Positions 1-15,000 of a DNA stretch of 64,000 bases are shown here, piece by piece (the stretch's first letter is position 1; every line of letters begins with the position of its first letter). The notes beneath the pieces are model-generated. The model had not been told where the DNA came from, made no database searches, and saw only the letters and a list, made by a program, of their open reading frames with translations. Both the position numbers and the translations under genes were made by a program. The DNA is from Tenebrio molitor (taxonomy: Eukaryota > Arthropoda > Insecta > Coleoptera > Tenebrionidae), in the NCBI RefSeq assembly GCF_963966145.1, contig NC_091050.1, forward strand, positions 2,046,001-2,110,000, written 5' to 3'.

Positions 1-3000
1 AAAAAATCTATATTTTTGGCTCCCACAGCAAACAATGGGTTCAATGGCCGGAACTTTTACTATACCTGAATTCAACTGACCCTATACAATAACTGACAGC
101 AATTTGGTTCGAATCGGCGACAAAAAATTTTTCGAAAAAAACCACGTACCCCCCCTTCTATATAATTTTCACTTCGGAAAATCATTTAAACGCCCATAGC
201 TCCCTTATTAAGCAACATATGGCAATGAATTTTGCACCGTTGGATTGCCCTTGTCAAGGCGCTTCTTCTGAGTCGAAAAAAATTTACCTGGATTTTTTCA
301 TTTTAGAGAAAATCGCAAAAAAACAAAAAATCTATATTTTTGGCTCCCACAGCAAAAAATGGGTTCAATGGCCGGAACTTTTACTTTACCTGAATTCAAC
401 TGACCCCATACAATAACTGACAGCAATTTGGTTCGAATCGGCGACAAAAAATTTTTCGAAAAAAAACCACGTACCCCCCCTTCTATATAATTTTCACTTC
501 GGTAAATCATTTAAACGCCCATAGCTCCCTTATTAAGCAACATATGGCAATGAATTTTGCACCGTTGGATTGCCCTTGTCAAGGCGCTTCTTCTGAGTCG
601 AAAAAAATTTACCTGGATTTTTTCATTTTAGAGAAAATCGCAAAAAACCAAAAAATCTATATTTTTGGCTCCCACAGCAAAAAATGGGTTCAATGGCCGG
701 AACTTTTACTATACCTGAATTCAACTGACCCTATACAATAACTGACAGCAATTTGGTTCGAATCGGCGACAAAAAATTTTTCGAAAAAAAACCACTTACC
801 CCCCCTTTCTATATAATTTTCACTTCGTAAAATCATTTAAACGCCCATAGCTCCCTTATTAAGCAACATATGGCAATGAATTTTGCACCGTTGGATTGCC
901 CTTGTCAAGGCGCTTCTTCTGAGTCGAAAAAAATTTACCTGGATTTTTTCATTTTAGAGAAAATCGCAAAAAAACAAAAAATCCATATTTTTGGCTCCCA
1001 TAGCAAAAAATGGGTTCAATGGCCGGAACTTTTACTATACCTGAATTCAACTGACCCTATACAATAATTGACAGCAATTTGGTTCGAATCGGCGACAAAA
1101 AATTTTTCGCAAAAAACCACGTACCCCCCCCTTCTATATAATTTTCACTTCGGAAAATCATTTAAACGCCCATAGCTCCCTTATTAAGCAACATATGGCA
1201 ATGAATTTTGCACCGTTGGATTGCCCTTGTCAAGGCGCTTCTTCTGAGTCGAAAAAAATTTACATGGATTTTTTCATTTTAGAGAAAATCGCAAAAAACC
1301 AAAAAATCTATATTTTTGGCTCCCACAGCAAAAAATGGGTTCAATGGCCGGAACTTTTACTTTACCTGAATTCAACTGACCCTATGCAATAACTGACAGC
1401 AATTTGGTTCGAATCGGCGACAAAAAATTTTTCGAAAAAAATCCACGTACCCCCCCCCCTTCTATATAATTTTCACTTCGTAAAATCATTTAAACGCCCA
1501 TAGCTCCCTTATTAAGCAACAGATGGCAATGAATTTTGCACCGTTGGATTGCCCTTGTCAAGGCGCTTCTTCTGAGTCGAAAAAAATTTACCTGGATTTT
1601 TTCATTTTAGAGAAAATCGCAAAAAACCAAAAAATCTATATTTTTGGCTCCCACAGCAAAAAATGGGTTCAATGGCCGGAACTTTTACTATACCTGAATT
1701 CAACTGACCCTATACAATAACTGACAGCAATTTGGTTCGAATCGGCGACAAAAAATTTTTCGAAAAAAAACCACTTACCCCCCCTTTCTATATAATTTTC
1801 ACTTCGTAAAATCATTTAAACGCCCATAGCTCCCTTATTAAGCAACAGATGGCAATGAATTTTGCACCGTTGGATTGCCCTTGTCAAGGCGCTTCTTCTG
1901 AGTCGAAAAAAATTTACCTGGATTTTTTCATTTTAGAGAAAATCGCAAAAAACCAAAAAATCTATATTTTTGGCTCCCACAGCAAAAAATGGGCTCAATG
2001 GCCGGAACTTTTACTATACCTGAATTCAACTGACCCTATACAATAACTGACAGCAATTTGGTTCGAATCGGCGACAAAAAATTTTTCGAAAAAAACCACG
2101 TACCCCCCCTTCTATATAATTTTCACTTCGGAAAATCATTTAAACGCCCATAGCTCCCTTATTAAGCAACATATGTCAATGAATTTTGCACCGTTGGATT
2201 GCCCTTGTCAAGGCGCTTCTTCTGAGTCGAAAAAAATTTACCTGGATTTTTTCATTTTAGAGAAAATCGCAAAAAAACAAAAAATCTATATTTTTGGCTC
2301 CCACAGCAAAAAATGGGTTCAATGGCCGGAACTTTTACTTTACCTGAATTCAACTGACCCCATACAATAACTGACAGCAATTTGGTTCGAATCGGCGACA
2401 AAAAATTTTTCGAAAAAAAACCACGTACCCCCCCTTCTATATAATTTTCACTTCGGTAAATCATTTAAACGCCCATAGCTCCCTTATTAAGCAACATATG
2501 GCAATGAATTTTGCACCGTTGGATTGCCCTTGTCAAGGCGCTTCTTCTGAGTCGAAAAAAATTTACCTGGATTTTTTCATTTTAGAGAAAATCGCAAAAA
2601 ACCAAAAAATCTATATTTTTGGCTCCCACAGCAAAAAATGGGTTCAATGGCCGGAACTTTTACTATACCTGAATTCAACTGACCCTATACAATAACTGAC
2701 AGCAATTTGGTTCGAATCGGCGACAAAAAATTTTTCGAAAAAAAACCACTTACCCCCCCTTTCTATATAATTTTCACTTCGTAAAATCATTTAAACGCCC
2801 ATAGCTCCCTTATTAAGCAACAGATGGCAATGAATTTTGCACCGTTGGATTGCCCTTGTCAAGGCGCTTCTTCTGAGTCGAAAAAAATTTACCTGGATTT
2901 TTTCATTTTAGAGAAAATCGCAAAAAACCAAAAAATCCATATTTTTGGCTCCCACAGCAAAAAATGGGTTCAATGGCCGGAACTTTTACTATACCTGAAT

Positions 3001-6000
3001 TCAACTGACCCTATACAATAACTGACAGCAATTTGGTTCGAATCGGCGACAAAAAATTTTTCGAAAAAAACCACGTACCCCCCCTTCTATATAATTTTCG
3101 CTTCGGAAAATCATTTAAACGCCCATAGCTCCCTTATTAAGCAACATATGGCAATGAATTTTGCACCGTTGGATTGCCCTTGTCAAGGCGCTTCTTCTGA
3201 GTCGAAAAAAATTTACCTGGATTTGTTCATTTTAGAGAAAATCGCAAAAAACCAAAAAATCCATATTTTTGGCTCCCACAGCAAAAAATGGGTTCAATGG
3301 CCGGAACTTTTACTATACCTGAATTCAACTGACCCTATACAATAACTGACAGCAATTTGGTTCGAATCGGCGACAAAAAATTTTTCGGAAAAAACCACGT
3401 ACCCCCCCCCTTCTATATAATTTTCACTTCGGAAAATCATTTAAACGCCCATAGCTCCCTTATTAAGCAACATATGGCAATGAATTTTGCACCGTTGGAT
3501 TGCCCTTGTCAAGGCGCTTCTTCTGAGTCGAAAAAAATTTACCTGGATTTTTTCATTTTAGAGAAAATCGCAAAAAACCAAAAAATCCGTATTTTTGGCT
3601 CCCACAGCAAAAAATGGGTTCAATGGCCGGAACTTTTACTATACCTGAATTCAACTGACCCTATACAATAACTGACAGCAATTTGGTTCGAATCGGCGAC
3701 AAAAAATTTTTCGAAAAAATCCACGTACCCCCCCCTTCTATATAATTTTCACTTCGGAAAATCATTTAAACGCCGATAGCTCCCTTATTAAGCAACATAT
3801 GGCAATGAATTTTGCACCGTTGGATTGCCCTTGTCAAGGCGCTTCTTCTGAGTCGAAAAAAATTTACCTGGATTTTTTCATTTTAGAGAAAATCGCAAAA
3901 AACCAAAAAATCCATATTTTTGGCTCCCATAGCAAAAAATGGGTTCAATGGCCGGAACTTTTACTATACCTGAATTCAACTGACCCTATACAATAACTGA
4001 CAGCAATTTGGTTCGAATCGGCGACAAAAAATTTTTCGAAAAAAACCACGTACCCCCCCCTTCTATATAATTTTCACTACGGAAAATCATTTAAACGCCC
4101 ATAGCTCCCTTATTAAGCAACATATGGCAATGAATTTTGCACCGTTGGATTGCCCTTGTCAAGGCGCTTCTTCTGAGTCGAAAAAAATTTACCTGGATTT
4201 TTTCATTTTAGAGAAAATCGCAAAAAACCAAAAAATCCATATTTTTGGCTCCCATAGCAAAAAATGGGTTCAATGGCCGGAACTTTTACTATACCTGAAT
4301 TCAACTGACCCTATACAATAACTGACAGCAATTTGGTTCGAATCGGCGACAAAAAATTTTTCGAAAAAAACCACGTACCCCCCCCCCCCCCCCCCTTCAA
4401 TATAATTTTCACTTCGGAAAATCATTTAAACGCCGATAGCTCCCTTATTAAGCAACATATGGCAATGAATTTTGCACCGTTGGATTGCCCTTGTCAAGGC
4501 GCTTCTTCTGAGTCGAAAAAAATTTACCTGGATTTTTTCATTTTAGAGAAAATCGCAAAAAACCAAAAAATCCATATTTTTGGCTCCCACAGCAAAAAAT
4601 GGGTTCAATGGCCGGAACTTTTACTATACCTGAATTCAACTGACCCTATACAATAACTGACAGCAATTTGGTTCGAATCGGCGACAAAAAATTTTTCGAA
4701 AAAAACCACGTACCCCCCCTTCTATATAATTTTCGCTTCGGAAAATCATTTAAACGCCCATAGCTCCCTTATTAAGCAACATATGGCAATGAATTTTGCA
4801 CCGTTGGATTGCCCTTGTCAAGGCGCTTCTTCTGAGTCGAAAAAAATTTACCTGGATTTGTTCATTTTAGAGAAAATCGCAAAAAACCAAAAAATCCATA
4901 TTTTTGGCTCCCACAGCAAAAAATGGGTTCAATGGCCGGAACTTTTACTATACCTGAATTCAACTGACCCTATACAATAACTGACAGCAATTTGGTTCGA
5001 ATCGGCGACAAAAAATTTTTCGGAAAAAACCACGTACCCCCCCCTTCTATATAATTTTCACTTCGGAAAATCATTTAAACGCCGATAGCTCCCTTATTAA
5101 GCAACATATGGCAATGAATTTTGCACCGTTGGATTGCCCTTGTCAAGGCGCTTCTTCTGAGTCGAAAAAAATTTACCTGGATTTTTTCATTTTAAGAGAA
5201 AATCGCAAAAAACCAAAAAATCTATATTTTTGGCTCCCACAGCAAAAAATGGGTTCAATGGCCGGAACTTTTACTTTACTTGAATTCAACTGACCCTATA
5301 CAGTAACTGACAGCAATTTGGTTCGAATCGGCGACAAAAAAAATTTCGGAAAAAACCACGTACCCCCCCCCTTCTATATAATTTTCACTTCGGAAAATCA
5401 TTTAAACGCCCATAGCTCCCTTATTAAGCAACATATGGCAATGAATTTTGCACCGTTGGATTGCCCTTGTCAAGGCGCTTCTTCTGAGTCGAAAAAAATT
5501 TACCTGGATTTTTTCATTTTAGAGAAAATCGCAAAAAACCAAAAAATCCGTATTTTTGGCTCCCACAGCAAAAAATGGGTTCAATGGCCGGAACTTTTAC
5601 TATACCTGAATTCAACTGACCCTATACAATAACTGACAGCAATTTGGTTCGAATCGGCGACAAAAAATTTTTCGAAAAAATCCACGTACCCCCCCCTTCT
5701 ATATAATTTTCACTTCGGAAAATCATTTAAACGCCGATAGCTCCCTTATTAAGCAACATATGGCAATGAATTTTGCACCGTTGGATTGCCCTTGTCAAGG
5801 CGCTTCTTCTGAGTCGAAAAAAATTTACCTGGATTTTTTCATTTTAGAGAAAATCGCAAAAAACCAAAAAATCCATATTTTTGGCTCCCATAGCAAAAAA
5901 TGGGTTCAATGGCCGGAACTTTTACTATACCTGAATTCAACTGACCCTATACAATAACTGACAGCAATTTGGTTCGAATCGGCGACAAAAAATTTTTCGA

Positions 6001-9000
6001 AAAAAACCACGTACCCCCCCCCCCCCCCCCCTTCAATATAATTTTCACTTCGGAAAATCATTTAAACGCCGATAGCTCCCTTATTAAGCAACATATGGCA
6101 ATGAATTTTGCACCGTTGGATTGCCCTTGTCAAGGCGCTTCTTCTGAGTCGAAAAAAATTTACCTGGATTTTTTCATTTTAGAGAAAATCGCAAAAAACC
6201 AAAAAATCCATATTTTTGGCTCTCACAGCAAAAAATGGGTTCAATGGCCGGAACTTTTACTATACCTGAATTCAACTGACCCTATACAATAATTGACAGC
6301 AATTTGGTTCGAATCGGCGACAAAAAATTTTTCGAAAAAAACCACGTACCCCCCCCTTCTATATAATTTTCACTTCGGAAAATCATTTAAACGCCCATAG
6401 CTCCCTTATTAAGCAACATATGGCAATGAATTTTGCACCGTTGGATTGCCCTTGTCAAGGCGCTTCTTCTGAGTCGAAAAAAATTTACCTGGATTTTTTC
6501 ATTTTAGAGAAAATCGCAAAAAACCAAAAAATCCATATTTTTGGCTCTCACAGCAAAAAATGGGTTCAATGGCCGGAACTTTTACTATACCTGAATTCAA
6601 CTGACCCTATACAATAATTGACAGCAATTTGGTTCGAATCGGCGACAAAAAATTTTTCGAAAAAAACCACGTACCCCCCCCTTCTATATAATTTTCACTT
6701 CGGAAAATCATTTAAACGCCCATAGCTCCCTTATTAAGCAACATATGGCATTGAATTTTGCACCGTTGGATTGCCCTTGTCAAGGCCCTTCTTCTGAGTC
6801 GAAAAAAATTTACCTGGATTTTTTCATTTTAGAGAAAATCGCAAAAAACCAAAAAATCCATATTTTTGGCTCCCACAGCAAAAAATGGGTTCAATGGCCG
6901 GAACTTTTACTATACTTGAATTCAACTGACCCTATACAGTAACTGACAGCAATTTGGTTCGAATCGGCGACAAAAAAAATTTCGAAAAAAACCACGTACC
7001 CCCCCTTCTATATATTTTTCACTTCGGAAAATCATTTAAACGACCATAGCTCCCTTATTAAGCAACATATGGCATTGAATTTTGCACCGTTGGATTGCCC
7101 TTGTCAAGGCGCTTCTTCTGAGTCGAAAAAAATTTACCTGGATTTTTTCATTTTAGAGAAAATCGCAAAAAACCAAAAAATCCATATTTTTGGCTCCCAC
7201 AGCAAAAAATGGGTTCAATGGCCGGAACTTTTACTATACCTGAATTCAACTGACCCTATACAATAACTGACAGCAATTTGGTTCGAATCGGCGACAAAAA
7301 AATTTTCGAAAAAAACCACGTACCCCCCCCCTTCTATATAATTTTCGCTTCGGAAAATCATTTAAACGCCCATAGCTCCCTTATTAAGCAACATATGGCA
7401 ATGAATTTTGCACCGTTGGATTGCCCTTGTCAAGGCGCTTCTTCTGAGTCGATAAAAATTTACCTGGATTTTTTCATTTTAGAGAAAATCGCAAAAAACC
7501 AAAAAATCCATATTTTTGGCTCTCACAGCAAAAAATGGGTTCAATGGCCGGAACTTTTACTATACCTGAATTCAACTGACCCTATACAATAATTGACAGC
7601 AATTTGGTTCGAATCGGCGACAAAAAATTTTTCGAAAAAAACCACGTACCCCCCCCCTTCTATATAATTTTCACTTCGGAAAATCATTTAAACGCCCATA
7701 GCTCCCTTATTAAGCAACATATGGCATTGAATTTTGCACCGTTGGATTGCCCTTGTCAAGGCCCTTCTTCTGAGTCGAAAAAAATTTACCTGGATTTTTT
7801 CATTTTAGAGAAAATCGCAAAAAACCAAAAAATCCATATTTTTGGCTCCCACAGCAAAAAATGGGTTCAATGGCCGGAACTTTTACTATACTTGAATTCA
7901 ACTGACCCTATACAGTAACTGACAGCAATTTGGTTCGAATCGGCGACAAAAAAAATTTCGAAAAAAACCACGTACCCCCCCTTCTATATATTTTTCACTT
8001 CGGAAAATCATTTAAACGACCATAGCTCCCTTATTAAGCAACATATGGCATTGAATTTTGCACCGTTGGATTGCCCTTGTCAAGGCGCTTCTTCTGAGTC
8101 GAAAAAAATTTACCTGGATTTTTTCATTTTAGAGAAAATCGCAAAAAACCAAAAAATCCATATTTTTGGCTCCCACAGCAAAAAATGGGTTCAATGGCCG
8201 GAACTTTTACTATACCTGAATTCAACTGACCCTATACAATAACTGACAGCAATTTGGTTCGAATCGGCGACAAAAAAATTTTCGAAAAAAACCACGTACC
8301 CCCCCCTTCTATATAATTTTCGCTTCGGAAAATCATTTAAACGCCCATAGCTCCCTTATTAAGCAACATATGGCAATGAATTTTGCACCGTTGGATTGCC
8401 CTTGTCAAGGCGCTCCTTCTGAGTCGAAAAATATTTACCTGGATTTATTCATTTTTGAGAAAATCGCAAAAAACTAAAAAATCCATATTTTTGGCTCCCA
8501 CAGCAAAAAATAGGTTCAGTGGCCGGAACTTTTACTATACCTGAATTCAACTGACCCTATACAATAACTGACAGCAATTTAGTTCGAATCGGCGACAAAA
8601 AAATTTTCGAAAAAAACCACGTACCCCCCCCTTCTATATAATTTTCACTTCGGAAAATCATTTAAACGCCCATAGCTCCCTTATTAAGCAACATATGGCA
8701 ATGAATTTTGCACCGTTGGATTGCCCTTGTCAAGGCGCTTCTTCTGAGTCGAAAAAAATTTACCTGGATTTTTTCATTTTAGAGAAAATCGCAAAAAAAA
8801 AATCCATATTTTTGGCTCCCACAGCAAAAAATGGGTTTAATGGCCGGAACTTTTACTATACCTGAATTCAACTGACCCTATACAATAACTGACAGCAATT
8901 TGGTTCGAATCGGCGACAAAAAAATTTTCGAAAAAAACCACGTACCCCCCCTTCTATATAATTTTCGCTTCGGAAAATCATTTAAACGCCCATTGCTCCC

Positions 9001-12000
9001 TTATTAAGCAACATATGGCAATGAATTTTGCACCGTTGGATTGCCCTTGTCAAGGCGCTTCTTCTGAGTCGAAAAAAATTTACCTGGATTTTTTCATTTT
9101 AGAGAAAATCGCAAACAAACAAAAAATCCATATTTTTGGCTCCCACAGCAAAAATGGATTCAATGGCCGGAACTTTTACTATACCTGAATTCAACTGACC
9201 CTATACAATAACTGACAGCAATTTGGTTCGAATCGGCGACAAAAAATTTTTCGAAAAAATCCACGTACCCCCCCCCTTCTATATAATTTTCACTTCGGAA
9301 AATCATTTAAACGCCGATAGCTCCCTTATTAAGCAACATATGGCAATGAATTTTGCACCGTTGGATTGCCCTTGTCAAGGCGCTTCTTCTGAGTCGAAAA
9401 AAATTTACCTGGATTTTTTCATTTTAGAGAAAATCGCAAAAAACCAAAAAATCCATATTTTTGGCTCCCATAGCAAAAAATGGGTTCAATGGCCGGAACT
9501 TTTACTATACCTGAATTCAACTGACCCTATACAATAACTGACAGCAATTTGGTTCGAATCGGCGACAAAAAATTTTTCGAAAAAAACCACGTACCCCCCC
9601 CTTCTATATAATTTTCACTACGGAAAATCATTTAAACGCCCATAGCTCCCTTATTAAGCAACATATGGCAATGAATTTTGCACCGTTGGATTGCCCTTGT
9701 CAAGGCGCTTCTTCTGAGTCGAAAAAAATTTACCTGGATTTTTTCATTTTAGAGAAAATCGCAAAAAACCAAAAAATCCATATTTTTGGCTCCCATAGCA
9801 AAAAATGGGTTCAATGGCCGGAACTTTTACTATACCTGAATTCAACTGACCCTATACAATAATTGACAGCAATTTGGTTCGAATCGGCGACAAAAAATTT
9901 TTCGAAAAAAACCACGTACCCCCCCCTTCTATATAATTTTCACTTCGGAAAATCATTTAAACGCCCATAGCTCCCTTATTAAGCAACATATGGCATTGAA
10001 TTTTGCACCGTTGGATTGCCCTTGTCAAGGCCCTTCTTCTGAGTCGAAAAAAATTTACCTGGATTTTTTCATTTTAGAGAAAATCGCAAAAAACCAAAAA
10101 ATCCATATTTTTGGCTCTCACAGCAAAAAATGGGTTCAATGGCCGGAACTTTTACTATACCTGAATTCAACTGACCCTATACAATAATTGACAGCAATTT
10201 GGTTCGAATCGGCGACAAAAAATTTTTCGAAAAAAACCACGTACCCCCCCCTTCTATATAATTTTCACTTCGGAAAATCATTTAAACGCCCATAGCTCCC
10301 TTATTAAGCAACATATGGCATTGAATTTTGCACCGTTGGATTGCCCTTGTCAAGGCCCTTCTTCTGAGTCGAAAAAAATTTACCTGGATTTTTTCATTTT
10401 AGAGAAAATCGCAAAAAACCAAAAAATCCATATTTTTGGCTCCCACAGCAAAAAATGGGTTCAATGGCCGGAACTTTTACTATACTTGAATTCAACTGAC
10501 CCTATACAGTAACTGACAGCAATTTGGTTCGAATCGGCGACAAAAAAAATTTCGAAAAAAACCACGTACCCCCCCTTCTATATATTTTTCACTTCGGAAA
10601 ATCATTTAAACGACCATAGCTCCCTTATTAAGCAACATATGGCATTGAATTTTGCACCGTTGGATTGCCCTTGTCAAGGCGCTTCTTCTGAGTCGAAAAA
10701 AATTTACCTGGATTTTTTCATTTTAGAGAAAATCGCAAAAAACCAAAAAATCCATATTTTTGGCTCCCACAGCAAAAAATGGGTTCAATGGCCGGAACTT
10801 TTACTATACCTGAATTCAACTGACCCTATACAATAACTGACAGCAATTTGGTTCGAATCGGCGACAAAAAAATTTTCGAAAAAAACCACGTACCCCCCCC
10901 TTCTATATAATTTTCGCTTCGGAAAATCATTTAAACGCCCATAGCTCCCTTATTAAGCAACATATGGCAATGAATTTTGCACCGTTGGATTGCCCTTGTC
11001 AAGGCGCTCCTTCTGAGTCGAAAAATATTTACCTGGATTTATTCATTTTTGAGAAAATCGCAAAAAACTAAAAAATCCATATTTTTGGCTCCCACAGCAA
11101 AAAATAGGTTCAGTGGCCGGAACTTTTACTATACCTGAATTCAACTGACCCTATACAATAACTGACAGCAATTTAGTTCGAATCGGCGACAAAAAAATTT
11201 TCGAAAAAAACCACGTACCCCCCCCTTCTATATAATTTTCACTTCGGAAAATCATTTAAACGCCCATAGCTCCCTTATTAAGCAACATATGGCAATGAAT
11301 TTTGCACCGTTGGATTGCCCTTGTCAAGGCGCTTCTTCTGAGTCGAAAAAAATTTACCTGGATTTTTTCATTTTAGAGAAAATCGCAAAAAAAAAATCCA
11401 TATTTTTGGCTCCCACAGCAAAAAATGGGTTTAATGGCCGGAACTTTTACTATACCTGAATTCAACTGACCCTATACAATAACTGACAGCAATTTGGTTC
11501 GAATCGGCGACAAAAAAATTTTCGAAAAAAACCACGTACCCCCCCTTCTATATAATTTTCGCTTCGGAAAATCATTTAAACGCCCATTGCTCCCTTATTA
11601 AGCAACATATGGCAATGAATTTTGCACCGTTGGATTGCCCTTGTCAAGGCGCTTCTTCTGAGTCGAAAAAAATTTACCTGGATTTTTTCATTTTAGAGAA
11701 AATCGCAAACAAACAAAAAATCCATATTTTTGGCTCCCACAGCAAAAATGGATTCAATGGCCGGAACTTTTACTATACCTGAATTCAACTGACCCTATAC
11801 AATAACTGACAGCAATTTGGTTCGAATCGGCGACAAAAAATTTTTCGAAAAAATCCACGTACCCCCCCCCTTCTATATAATTTTCACTTCGGAAAATCAT
11901 TTAAACGCCGATAGCTCCCTTATTAAGCAACATATGGCAATGAATTTTGCACCGTTGGATTGCCCTTGTCAAGGCGCTTCTTCTGAGTCGAAAAAAATTT

Positions 12001-15000
12001 ACCTGGATTTGTTCATTTTAGAGAAAATCGCAAAAAACCAAAAAATCCATATTTTTGGCTCCCACAGCAAAAAATGGGTTCAATGGCCGGAACTTTTACT
12101 ATACCTGAATTCAACTGACCCTATACAATAACTGACAGCAATTTAGTTCGAATCGGCGACAAAAAAATTTTCGAAAAAAACCACGTACCCCCCCCTTCTA
12201 TATAATTTTCGCTTCGGAAAATCATTTAAACGCCCATAGCTCCCTTATTAAGCAACATATGGCAATGAATTTTGCACCGTTGGATTGCCCTTGTCAAGGC
12301 GCTTCTTCTGAGTCGAAAAAAATTTACCTGGATTTTTTTCTTTTAGAGAAAATCGCAAAAAACCAAAAAATCTATATTTTTGGCTCCCACAGCAAAAAAT
12401 GGGTTCAATGGCCGGAACTTTTACTTTACTTGAATTCAACTGACCCTATACAGTAACTGACAGCAATTTGGTTCGAATCGGCGACAAAAAAAATTTCGGA
12501 AAAAACCACGTACCCCCCCCCTTCTATATAATTTTCACTTCGGAAAATCATTTAAACGCCCATAGCTCCCTTATTAAGCAACATATGGCAATGAATTTTG
12601 CACCGTTGGATTGCCCTTGTCAAGGCGCTTCTTCTGAGTCGAAAAAAATTTACCTGGATTTTTTCATTTTAGAGAAAATCGCAAAAAACCAAAAAATCCG
12701 TATTTTTGGCTCCCACAGCAAAAAATGGGTTCAATGGCCGGAACTTTTACTATACCTGAATTCAACTGACCCTATACAATAACTGACAGCAATTTGGTTC
12801 GAATCGGCGACAAAAAATTTTTCGAAAAAATCCACGTACCCCCCCCTTCTATATAATTTTCACTTCGGAAAATCATTTAAACGCCGATAGCTCCCTTATT
12901 AAGCAACATATGGCAATGAATTTTGCACCGTTGGATTGCCCTTGTCAAGGCGCTTCTTCTGAGTCGAAAAAAATTTACCTGGATTTTTTCATTTTAGAGA
13001 AAATCGCAAAAAACCAAAAAATCCATATTTTTGGCTCCCATAGCAAAAAATGGGTTCAATGGCCGGAACTTTTACTATACCTGAATTCAACTGACCCTAT
13101 ACAATAACTGACAGCAATTTGGTTCGAATCGGCGACAAAAAATTTTTCGAAAAAAACCACGTACCCCCCCCTTCTATATAATTTTCACTACGGAAAATCA
13201 TTTAAACGCCCATAGCTCCCTTATTAAGCAACATATGGCAATGAATTTTGCACCGTTGGATTGCCCTTGTCAAGGCGCTTCTTCTGAGTCGAAAAAAATT
13301 TACCTGGATTTTTTCATTTTAGAGAAAATCGCAAAAAACCAAAAAATCCATATTTTTGGCTCCCATAGCAAAAAATGGGTTCAATGGCCGGAACTTTTAC
13401 TATACCTGAATTCAACTGACCCTATACAATAACTGACAGCAATTTGGTTCGAATCGGCGACAAAAAATTTTTCGAAAAAAACCACGTACCCCCCCCCCCC
13501 CCCCCTTCTATATAATTTTCACTTCGGAAAATCATTTAAACGCCGATAGCTCCCTTATTAAGCAACATATGGCAATGAATTTTGCACCGTTGGATTGCCC
13601 TTGTCAAGGCGCTTCTTCTGAGTCGAAAAAAATTTACCTGGATTTTTTCATTTTAGAGAAAATCGCAAAAAACCAAAAAATCCATATTTTTGGCTCTCAC
13701 AGCAAAAAATGGGTTCAATGGCCGGAACTTTTACTATACCTGAATTCAACTGACCCTATACAATAATTGACAGCAATTTGGTTCGAATCGGCGACAAAAA
13801 ATTTTTCGAAAAAAACCACGTACCCCCCCCTTCTATATAATTTTCACTTCGGAAAATCATTTAAACGCCCATAGCTCCCTTATTAAGCAACATATGGCAT
13901 TGAATTTTGCACCGTTGGATTGCCCTTGTCAAGGCCCTTCTTCTGAGTCGAAAAAAATTTACCTGGATTTTTTCATTTTAGAGAAAATCGCAAAAAACCA
14001 AAAAATCCATATTTTTGGCTCCCACAGCAAAAAATGGGTTCAATGGCCGGAACTTTTACTATACTTGAATTCAACTGACCCTATACAATAACTGACAGCA
14101 ATTTGGTTCGAATCGGCGACAAAAAAATTTTCGAAAAAAACCACGTACCCCCCCCCTTCTATATAATTTTCGCTTCGGAAAATCATTTAAACGCCCATAG
14201 CTCCCTTATTAAGCAACATATGGCAATGAATTTTGCACCGTTGGATTGCCCTTGTCAAGGCGCTCCTTCTGAGTCGAAAAATATTTACCTGGATTTATTC
14301 ATTTTAGAGAAAATCGCAAAAAACTAAAAAATCCATATTTTTGGCTCCCACAGCAAAAAATAGGTTCAGTGGCCGGAACTTTTACTATACCTGAATTCAA
14401 CTGACCCTATACAATAACTGACAGCAATTTAGTTCGAATCGGCGACAAAAAAATTTTCGAAAAAAACCACGTACCCCCCCCTTCTATATAATTTTCTCTT
14501 CGGAAAATCATTTAAACGCCCATAGCTCCCTTATTAAGCAACATATGGCAATGAATTTTGCACCGTTGGATTGCCCTTGTCAAGGCGCTTCTTCTGAGTC
14601 GAAAAAAATTTACCTGGATTTTTTCATTTTAGAGAAAATCGCAAAAAAAAAATCCATATTTTTGGCTCCCACAGCAAAAAATGGGTTTAATGGCCGGAAC
14701 TTTTACTATACCTGAATTCAACTGACCCTATACAATAACTGACAGCAATTTGGTTCGAATCGGCGACAAAAAAATTTTCGAAAAAAACCACGTACCCCCC
14801 CTTCTATATAATTTTCGCTTCGGAAAATCATTTAAACGCCCATTGCTCCCTTATTAAGCAACATATGGCAATGAATTTTGCACCGTTGGATTGCCCTTGT
14901 CAAGGCGCTTCTTCTGAGTCGAAAAAAATTTACCTGGATTTTTTCATTTTAGAGAAAATCGCAAACAAACAAAAAATCCATATTTTTGGCTCCCACAGCA